Source: Anaerolineae bacterium (GTDB lineage Bacteria; Chloroflexota; Anaerolineae; B4-G1; DUEL01). From it: a DNA stretch of 11,938 nucleotides. Each line of letters begins with the position of its first letter. Within the stretch, counting starts at the first letter, position 1. Of the stretch, positions 6,081-11,938 are shown piece after piece. The DNA is taken from positions 1-11,938 of the forward strand of contig JAFGOJ010000233.1 of assembly GCA_016926575.1 (NCBI GenBank), written 5' to 3'. Position numbers and translations under genes: made by a program. Below the pieces are notes generated by a model. It ran no database searches and was not told where the DNA came from. It saw only the letters and a list, made by a program, of their open reading frames with translations.

Positions 6081-7151
6081 CTAGCCCTCCGCCAAAGCCT
6101 CCAACTGGTGCGCCTCCTCCTTCGAGATCATCTCCTCGATGAAGGGGTCCAAGTCGCCGTACAACACTTCGGACAAACGGTACAGCGTGAAACCGATGCG
6201 GTGGTCGGTGATGCGATTCTGGGGGAAATTGTAGGTGCGAATCTTCTCGCTACGCTCGCCGGTTCCCACTTGAGAGCGCCGCGCCGCGGCCACTGCTTGC
6301 TCCTGCTTGAGGCATTCCCGTTCGTAGAGCCGCGCGCGCAAGACGGCCACCGCGCGCAGTTTGTTCTGCGTCTGCGAGCGTTCCGACTCGCACGAAACGA
6401 TCAAGCCCGTCGGTTTATGAAGCAGACGAATGGCTGTGGCGTTCTTCTGCATATGCTGCCCGCCAGGCCCAGACGAGCCGTAGGCCTCGAACTCCAAATC
6501 TTTCGGGTCGATGGTGACTTCTACCTCGTCGACCTCGGGGAGGACTGCCACCGTCGCCGTAGACGTGTGAACACGTCCTGCGGACTCGGTGGCGGGAATG
6601 CGCTGCACGCGGTGGACGCCGCTCTCGTACTTCAGCCGCGAATACGCCCCCTTCCCGCGAATCTCGAAGACGACTTCCTTGAACCCGCCGATGCCGGTCT
6701 CGTTCTCGCTCAAGATTTCCGTGCTCCAACCCTGCCGCTCGGCGTAGCGCGTGTACATGCGAAACAGGTCGGCGCTGAACAGCCCGGCTTCGTCGCCACC
6801 CGCCCCCGCCCGAATCTCCACAATCACGTTGCGTCCATCCCGCGGGTCCTTCGGCAGTAGCATTAAGCGCAACTTGCGTTCGAGCGCATCGAGCTTTTCC
6901 TCCAATCGAAGCACCTCGGTCTGCGCCAAATCGCGGATCTCCGGGTCGTCCTCCTCCAACAACGCGCGCGCCCCAGCCAGCTCATCCCGGTTGATTTGGT
7001 ACTCCCGGTAGAGATCGACGACCTCCTCCAGCTCGCTGTGTTCGCGCGCCAGCTCGGTCACCCGGTTATGGTCGACGAAAACCTGCGGGTCAGCCATCAA
7101 CTGCCCCAATTCGTTGTACCGATCCTCAATCGCCTGTAGTTTATCCCACAT
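6081..7151 (-). CDS. prfA: Peptide chain release factor 1
   Basis: The 356-aa ribosome-bound factor reads UAA and UAG and triggers peptide release. It has a coiled N-terminal domain (about residues 1-100), then RAGAGGDEA (114-122). PAT at 186-188 in RVQRIPATES is the RF1-type codon-reading tripeptide (RF2 has SPF). HTSTATVAVLPE follows, and GGQ is at 230-232. The length is normal for RF1. The stretch around GGQ reads GPGGQHMQKNATAIR, whereas most RF1 proteins have GAGGQHVN followed by a TDSA-like run, so it is a divergent or clade-specific version. The start is ATG at 7151 with GAGGTG 9 nt upstream. A promoter and a leader of about 52 nt precede it. It leads the prfA-prmC-tsaC cluster. Confidence 0.95.
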   Translation of the reverse strand: MWDKLQAIEDRYNELGQLMADPQVFVDHNRVTELAREHSELEEVVDLYREYQINRDELAGARALLEEDDPEIRDLAQTEVLRLEEKLDALERKLRLMLLPKDPRDGRNVIVEIRAGAGGDEAGLFSADLFRMYTRYAERQGWSTEILSENETGIGGFKEVVFEIRGKGAYSRLKYESGVHRVQRIPATESAGRVHTSTATVAVLPEVDEVEVTIDPKDLEFEAYGSSGPGGQHMQKNATAIRLLHKPTGLIVSCESERSQTQNKLRAVAVLRARLYERECLKQEQAVAAARRSQVGTGERSEKIRTYNFPQNRITDHRIGFTLYRLSEVLYGDLDPFIEEMISKEEAHQLEALAEG

Positions 7152-7176
7152 CCGTAGTCACACCTCACAATAAAGA

Positions 7177-7196
7177 GGCGGTCTGAGCCAGCCGCC
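7177..7196 (-). other. Hairpin in the prfA leader
   Basis: Read on the minus strand, GGCGGCTG and CAGACCGCC pair as 5 bp plus 3 bp with one bulged A around a GCT loop. The sequence TCTTTATTG follows, and the Shine-Dalgarno of prfA comes soon after. It could be an attenuator-like leader structure or a weak terminator for read-through from the GT117 gene. The T-run is interrupted, so neither role is firm. Confidence 0.35.
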
Positions 7197-7210
7197 CCCA
7201 TTCGAAACGT

Positions 7211-7239
7211 ATTATAACTGTAGAAACAAAGCACGTCAA
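7211..7239 (-). promoter_or_regulatory. Promoter of the prfA-prmC-tsaC cluster
   Basis: Read on the minus strand, TTGACG (7239-7234, 5 of 6 consensus) and TATAAT (7216-7211, perfect) are separated by 17 nt. The expected start is near 7204, giving a leader of about 52 nt with a hairpin and a GAGGTG ribosome-binding site. The -35 box begins 6 nt past the GT117 stop codon. Confidence 0.75.
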
Positions 7240-7245
7240 ATCACG

Positions 7246-10194
7246 TCATGGCACCGCCACCTCACCGACCACGACGTGGTCCGCGACGGGCTGCCCGAAC
7301 GGATCGACCACATTCAACCGCTCCATCGTCGCCAGCAAGTACCATCCGACGACCACCTGGTAGCGCCCCGGGGGCGCGTCGGGCGACAGGGCCACGCGAT
7401 ACGGGTCTTCGAGCGTCTCCCCCGGCACCCAACCCGACGTGGGGCGGGTTCCCTGCACCGGCCAGGCGTCCACCTGGCCGTACAGCCGCCCGTCCGGCCC
7501 GACCAACTGGACGGTGACCGTGTAGTCGTCCTCCGGCACGCGCAGAGCGCGCCAGCGCAGCGTCATCGCCAGCGCCGCCCCCGGATCGAGCGCCTCTCCC
7601 TCCACCGCCGCCGCCTCCAACAGAATGCGCCCGTTGAAGTTCGCCAGCCCCTCCCAGGCGGGCAGCACTTCGACCGCGCCCAGGTCACACGCGGACGTCG
7701 CACCCGCCAGCCAGCCGCACCGCGCTCGCTCGCCCGCCACTGCCAGGCGCAGGCGGTAGACCCCCGCCGCCACGGGCGCGGTAATGACATGGCGGCTGCG
7801 GACGGCCCCGGGCCGCACGTCCAGCACAGCTTCACCCGTCGAATGCCCCCCCGCATCGATCCACGTCAGACGCCCGGCCCGCGCCTGCGCCGCGCCGGCC
7901 CACGCCAGGTCAACCTCGACCGGCGCGCCCGCCACCGCCTGGCCCAGGCCGTCGTAGCCGACCAGCCACGCGTCGCCAAAGCTGAACGCAGCGCGCTGAG
8001 GCAGCGGGTCGGCCGGCGGCGATACGTCGAGCGCGGCCAGCGGATACCACGCGCCCGTCTGCCCAGACACCGCCAGCCCCTCTTCGGAGAAGCGCGGGAA
8101 GACGCCCACCGCCAGGCGGTACGCGCCCGGCGCTACCCACGCCGGCGGCACGAGCGCGTGGTAGTCCGGCACGACCGCCCCCACAGCCCAGGCGTTGGTG
8201 GGATAGTTGCCGCCCACCGGCCGCGCGCCCTCCGTGCTCCACACCGTCCGGCCCGCGCCATCTTCCAGCCGCAGGCGCACCGCCACGTCGTCTGTCAGGG
8301 GAGCCGCCGCCCGCCAGTAGAGCGTGACGTGGTGCATGGGACGGCCCAGTGGATCGGGTGCCAGGTCGAAGGCGAGCAGGTCGAGCGCCGCGCCGAAGCG
8401 CGCAGCGGCCGGCCTGGCCGAGGCGGGCGGCGCGTCCAGCGGCACGCTTCCCACCTCCACCAGCGGCCCCAACGAGCGCAGGAAATGCGCGCCCAGGTTG
8501 GGCAGGTAGCGCGCCAGGTAGACGTCCTGCCCGGCGGCCAGACGCGCCGCCAGTTCCTCGGCATACCCGGCCTCGTCGAAGCGCATCACCAGGTCGAGGT
8601 CCGGGCGCAGCTCCTCGACCTGCTGGAGAAAGTAAAGCGGCGGGAACTTTTCGCTGTCGGCGAGGATAGCCGCGTCTGAGGCGATAGGCAGGCTGAGGAC
8701 GTAGCGCCCCCAGGCGTCGTCGGCGCGCTCTTGGGCGGTGTCGAGCAGGGGTCCGGTCAGCCAGAGACGGCTGAGGGGCAGCAGCGCCGCCAGAGCCAGC
8801 GCCAGCGGCAGGAGCAGCGCCGCGCGTCGCTGCAACCACGCCAGTCCCCACGCCAGCCCGCCGCCCAGCCAGAACACCAGCACCACGTGCGCCGGAATCG
8901 AGAAGGCGGAGTAGTCCGGTTCGGCAACGTAAAAACTCAGGTTGAACCAGACCCAGGCGGCGCAGGCCAGCACCGTCCCCAGAGCCAGCGCCCAACGGCG
9001 GCGGAAGAGGCTCCCCACCCCCAGCAGCGCCAGCGCCAACCCGCCCCATCCCACCTGCGCCCGCAGCAGGCGCAGCACCACGCCCCAACGCGCCGGGTCC
9101 TGCACGCAGGCCAACGGGCGGAGCGCCCCGCCCGACTCGGCGTTGGTGACGAAGGCCCAAAAATGGGAGAGCGACATCGTCTCTCCGCCGTTGAGGGCCG
9201 GCCAGCGCAAGGGGATGTACAGGTAGAGCGCCAGCCCCGCGGCGAACAGACCCGCCGCAGCGGCCAGTGAGCGGAGCGCCGGGCGCGGCCTGGCCGTCAG
9301 CACGAGCGGCAGAAGCAACAGGCCGAGCGCGCCCAGCGTGAGGTGCGCGGCCACGCCCAGCCCCGCCAGCAGCCCCAGCCAGGGCAAGGCGCGTTCCGGC
9401 CCCAGGTCGCCGCTCACCCAGCGCACAGCCAGACACAGGGTCAGAGCGACGAGCAGCGCGTTGAGGCCGTAGACCTCGGCTTCGACCGCGCGTGACCAAA
9501 GCGTAGGCGAGAAGGCCAGCAGGAACGCAGGAATGAACAGTGACGAATCAGAAAATGAGCGTTGAGGAAACGAGAAAGTGGAAAGGTGACGCAGGGCGAG
9601 GAAGAGGAAGGCGGCGGCGAGAGCCGCGCAGATGGCGGAGCTGAGGTTGACGCGCCAGGCGATGGAACCGAACGGAATCAGTGAGAAAAGCTTGCCCACC
9701 AGAATGTAGAGAGGGTAGCCGCTGGGGTGTGCCACGCCCAGGCGCGGCGCGACCACCTGGAACTCGAACGTGTCGGCGCGCCCCACCCATGGAGCCACGT
9801 CGGGCAGGTAGACCGCCAGCGCGACGCAGAAGACGGCCAGGAAGCCCACCCGATCCGGCAGCGGACGGCGCAGATGAAGCAACGCAGTGAGCAGAAGCGC
9901 GCCGGCGATGAGGACAGGGCCACGCCAGGGCTGCACAGGCCCCCCGGCCAGGTCGAGCAGGGGCAGGAACAGAGGGGTGAGACGGCAGGCCGCGTTCCAG
10001 GACGGTTCTTTCCGCACAGCGACCCAGAGGAGTGCGGCCGACGCTGTCAGTAGGGCCAGGAAGAGCGCGCCGGGAAGGTTAAGGAAGAAGGGCAACCGGG
10101 CTTCGAGCGCCAGCACGCGGGCGAGCGCCCATCCCCAACCGGCTCCCGCCGCGCCGGCGCAGCCCCACGCCCACGCGTCACGGCGCTTGTGCAT
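7246..10194 (-). CDS. GT117/DUF2723 family integral membrane glycosyltransferase with C-terminal beta modules
   Basis: The 982-aa protein has a long polytopic membrane region (about residues 10-480) and a large soluble tail that should face outside. The DUF2723 signature is clear: D141 and E144 in ADTFEFQVVAPRLG, then HPSGYPLY (156-163), and the EAEVYGLN block (238-245). Members are thought to act like protein O-mannosyltransferases using a lipid-linked sugar; the acceptor here is unknown. The tail holds three beta-rich modules, about 600-725, 738-843 and 852-982. The first and third share a WRA...DD...V.L...G...P....W pattern. The ATG at 10194 lies 17 nt inside the PBP2 gene, which implies coupled translation. 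Residues about 203-222 are encoded by a distinctly AT-rich stretch. The fold is secure; the enzymatic role is inferred from the family. Confidence 0.85.
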   Translation of the reverse strand: MHKRRDAWAWGCAGAAGAGWGWALARVLALEARLPFFLNLPGALFLALLTASAALLWVAVRKEPSWNAACRLTPLFLPLLDLAGGPVQPWRGPVLIAGALLLTALLHLRRPLPDRVGFLAVFCVALAVYLPDVAPWVGRADTFEFQVVAPRLGVAHPSGYPLYILVGKLFSLIPFGSIAWRVNLSSAICAALAAAFLFLALRHLSTFSFPQRSFSDSSLFIPAFLLAFSPTLWSRAVEAEVYGLNALLVALTLCLAVRWVSGDLGPERALPWLGLLAGLGVAAHLTLGALGLLLLPLVLTARPRPALRSLAAAAGLFAAGLALYLYIPLRWPALNGGETMSLSHFWAFVTNAESGGALRPLACVQDPARWGVVLRLLRAQVGWGGLALALLGVGSLFRRRWALALGTVLACAAWVWFNLSFYVAEPDYSAFSIPAHVVLVFWLGGGLAWGLAWLQRRAALLLPLALALAALLPLSRLWLTGPLLDTAQERADDAWGRYVLSLPIASDAAILADSEKFPPLYFLQQVEELRPDLDLVMRFDEAGYAEELAARLAAGQDVYLARYLPNLGAHFLRSLGPLVEVGSVPLDAPPASARPAAARFGAALDLLAFDLAPDPLGRPMHHVTLYWRAAAPLTDDVAVRLRLEDGAGRTVWSTEGARPVGGNYPTNAWAVGAVVPDYHALVPPAWVAPGAYRLAVGVFPRFSEEGLAVSGQTGAWYPLAALDVSPPADPLPQRAAFSFGDAWLVGYDGLGQAVAGAPVEVDLAWAGAAQARAGRLTWIDAGGHSTGEAVLDVRPGAVRSRHVITAPVAAGVYRLRLAVAGERARCGWLAGATSACDLGAVEVLPAWEGLANFNGRILLEAAAVEGEALDPGAALAMTLRWRALRVPEDDYTVTVQLVGPDGRLYGQVDAWPVQGTRPTSGWVPGETLEDPYRVALSPDAPPGRYQVVVGWYLLATMERLNVVDPFGQPVADHVVVGEVAVP

Positions 10195-11938
10195 CTTCGG
10201 GAGGTGGGTCGTCGTGGTGGAAGTACCACTCCAGGATGTCTTGCACCACCGGCACCGCAGCGGTCGACCCCTCCCCGCCGTTGTAAACGAAAGCGATCAC
10301 CGCGATCTCGGGGGCTTCCACCGGGGCAAAGGCCATGAACCAGGCATGAGTCGGCATAGCCAGCCCTTCGCCGCAGATGCCCAAGCCAAGGGCGATGTCG
10401 TCGCAGTACTGAGCGGTGCCGGTCTTGCCGGCCACGCGCACCCCTTCCACCTGCGCATTGGGGGCCGTACCGTAGACCACCGCGCCCTCCAGCCCGGCTT
10501 GGATGACGCTCCAGTGCTCGGGGGAAATCGGCAGGGTGTGGCTGATGACCGGTTCGAACGGGCGCACGACGTTCCCTGCGTAATCGGTGATGTGGTGAAC
10601 GATCTGGGGCCGGTACAGCGTGCCGCCGTTCGCCGTCGTAGCCAACACGTTGAGCATCTGCAAGGGCGTCACCTGCAGGTAACTCTGCCCGATGGCCATA
10701 TCGTACGTGTTGCCGGTGGTCCAGTTCTCGCCGATGGTCTGCCGCTTCCATGCGGGGTCCGGCACCAACCCGGCGGACTCGCCAGGCATCTCGATCCCCG
10801 TAACCGAGCCCAGGCCGAAGAGGCGCGCATAACGCGCCATCGTGTCTGCGCCCAGGCCCTCGAAATTGTCATCTTCGAAACCGCCGCCCACTTTGTAGAA
10901 GAAAATGTCGCACGAGTACGCCAATCCGCCAACGATGTCGTTGTAACCATGGCCCGAACGCAGCCAGCAGTAGAACGGCTGGGCCATGGCCGGGTCGTTG
11001 GGGTAATAGCGGTTGGGCAATTCGATCCTGCCCGGGCAATCGAGGCGCGTGCGGGGCGTCAGTACGCCCTCTTGGAGCGCCGCAGTGGCAGGGATGATCT
11101 TGAAAATCGAGCCGGGGGGCAGGTTGTCGGCGATGGCGTGGTTGATCAGCGGCCGGTGGGGGTTCTCGTACAGGCGGTTCAGGTCATCCTGAGAGATGCC
11201 CTGAGCAAATAAGTTGTTGTCGTAGCTGGGCAAGCTGACCATAGCCAATATCTCGCCGGTGCGCGGGTCCATGGCAATGGCGACGCCGCGTGGGCTGCCG
11301 TAACGCGCCATAGCACTCGACAGCGCATCCTGCGCCACCTGCTGCAAGGCCAGATCGATGGTCAGGTAGACGTTGTGGCCCGGTATCGGGACGATCTCCT
11401 CACCCAGGATGCGGATGGGCCGCCCGTACACGTCTTCCTCCTGGTAGCGCTGGCCCGGAATGCCCCGCAGCCACTCTTCGAGGCCGGCTTCCACACCGGC
11501 GTACCCGATACGATCGGTGGCGGGGTCGTAGCCCTCTTCAACGTACTCGTCGGCAAACGCCTCGGGGATCGCCCCCAGGTAGCCGAGCAACTGGGAGATC
11601 AAGGAGCCGTAGGGGTACTGGCGGCGCGACGTCACCACGACTTGCGTGCCGGGCAGAGTGAGGTTTTCCTGCGCCACCAGCAGCGCCCGTTCTCGGTCGA
11701 CCCGCAACGCCACCGGCACCGCGTCGTAGTAATAGCCCAGATCGATGGCGCCATCGAGGGTCTCGCGAATGTCCGCGTAGGGCACATCGATCAATTCGGC
11801 CAAGCGCCGCAGCACGCGCTCCTCGTCTTCCTCTTCGTCCGGGAGCAAAGCCGGGACGATGGCGATTTCGAACATCGGCGCGTTGCGCACCAGGGTCTCG
11901 CCGTTGCGGCTGTAGATGATGCCGCGTGCGGCCGGCAG
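10178..11938 (-). CDS. mrdA: Penicillin-binding protein 2 (peptidoglycan D,D-transpeptidase), 5'-truncated by the window
   Basis: The class B PBP crosslinks peptidoglycan during cell elongation, anchored in the cytoplasmic membrane with its catalytic domain outside. The frame stays open to the window edge, reading PAARGIIYSRNGETLVRNAP, so about 586 residues are visible and the N-terminal anchor is missing. The dimerisation region covers about the first 170 residues. The catalytic triad of motifs is intact: SIFK (serine codon at 11110-11108), SCD (SxN-equivalent, as in many PBP2 proteins) and KTGTAQ. A cysteine-bearing insert of about 20 residues lies between KTGTAQ and HAWFMAFAP. The last 17 nt overlap the GT117 gene. 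PBP2 fits better than FtsI because of the RIGYAGVEAGLEEWLRG and SCD blocks; no neighbouring rod-system genes are visible to confirm it. Confidence 0.9.
   Translation of the reverse strand: MPAARGIIYSRNGETLVRNAPMFEIAIVPALLPDEEEDEERVLRRLAELIDVPYADIRETLDGAIDLGYYYDAVPVALRVDRERALLVAQENLTLPGTQVVVTSRRQYPYGSLISQLLGYLGAIPEAFADEYVEEGYDPATDRIGYAGVEAGLEEWLRGIPGQRYQEEDVYGRPIRILGEEIVPIPGHNVYLTIDLALQQVAQDALSSAMARYGSPRGVAIAMDPRTGEILAMVSLPSYDNNLFAQGISQDDLNRLYENPHRPLINHAIADNLPPGSIFKIIPATAALQEGVLTPRTRLDCPGRIELPNRYYPNDPAMAQPFYCWLRSGHGYNDIVGGLAYSCDIFFYKVGGGFEDDNFEGLGADTMARYARLFGLGSVTGIEMPGESAGLVPDPAWKRQTIGENWTTGNTYDMAIGQSYLQVTPLQMLNVLATTANGGTLYRPQIVHHITDYAGNVVRPFEPVISHTLPISPEHWSVIQAGLEGAVVYGTAPNAQVEGVRVAGKTGTAQYCDDIALGLGICGEGLAMPTHAWFMAFAPVEAPEIAVIAFVYNGGEGSTAAVPVVQDILEWYFHHDDPPPEDAQAP

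Noticed and set aside
7276..8679. A 467-codon plus-strand open frame opposite the GT117 gene
   Set aside because: The translation is low-complexity, Arg/Gln/Pro-rich, and lies opposite the beta-module region of an intact gene. I see no promoter or ribosome-binding site for it.
9887..11212. A 441-codon plus-strand open frame across the PBP2-GT117 junction
   Set aside because: It runs antisense to two real genes and resembles no protein family. GC-rich codon use readily creates such frames.
1..11938. tRNA or rRNA genes, CRISPR arrays, toxin-antitoxin pairs, phage or autonomous IS genes, defence systems
   Set aside because: None was seen on either strand. Almost all of the sequence is explained by recognisable housekeeping genes and short spacers.
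10178..11938. The class B PBP as FtsI/PBP3 or a sporulation PBP
   Set aside because: The SCD form of the second motif and the linker pattern fit PBP2 better, though the missing N-terminus leaves some doubt.

Overview
The window is GC-rich, gene-dense bacterial chromosome. Nearly every gene looks housekeeping and intact. Three traits suggest a Chloroflexota lineage, probably Anaerolineae-like: a very long GT117/DUF2723 membrane protein with C-terminal beta modules, a PBP2 with a cysteine-bearing insert behind its KTG motif, and an RF1 with a divergent sequence after GGQ. That placement is inference; there is no rRNA or other marker here.

Layout. Positions 1-188 hold the right part of a palindromic repeat element and a near-perfect sigma70-type promoter. 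A GT4 glycosyltransferase follows (189-1301, +), converging 4 nt away on a small DUF3307 membrane protein (1306-1692, -). A 195-nt divergent spacer carries two promoter-like boxes and a second repeat copy. Next is an A24 prepilin peptidase (1888-2637, +), which converges on ornithine aminotransferase across a strong hairpin. From there to the window end everything is on the minus strand. In transcription order it reads: PBP2 (5' part outside the window), GT117 membrane glycosyltransferase, prfA, prmC, a TsaC/Sua5-type protein, then after a hairpin and a third repeat copy cysC and rocD. No gene-free stretch exceeds 300 bases.

Functional groups. PBP2 and GT117 overlap by 17 nt and form a cell-envelope unit (peptidoglycan transpeptidase plus a predicted surface glycosyltransferase). 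prfA-prmC-tsaC is a classic translation cluster: RF1, the methyltransferase that modifies the glutamine of its GGQ motif, and the enzyme starting t6A tRNA modification. It has its own promoter and leader. cysC-rocD is a tight pair with no obvious metabolic link. Both cysC and rocD need a much later start than the longest open frame: cysC has a TTG start with a good Shine-Dalgarno, and the longer frame merely translates the repeat.

I see no defence system, CRISPR array, phage or autonomous mobile element. The signals most worth a second look are: promoter -10 boxes placed so close to the starts of three genes that the mRNAs should be leaderless; a MITE-like palindromic element with terminal inverted repeats in three intergenic copies; and a short, AT-rich, in-frame insertion inside the GT117 gene.
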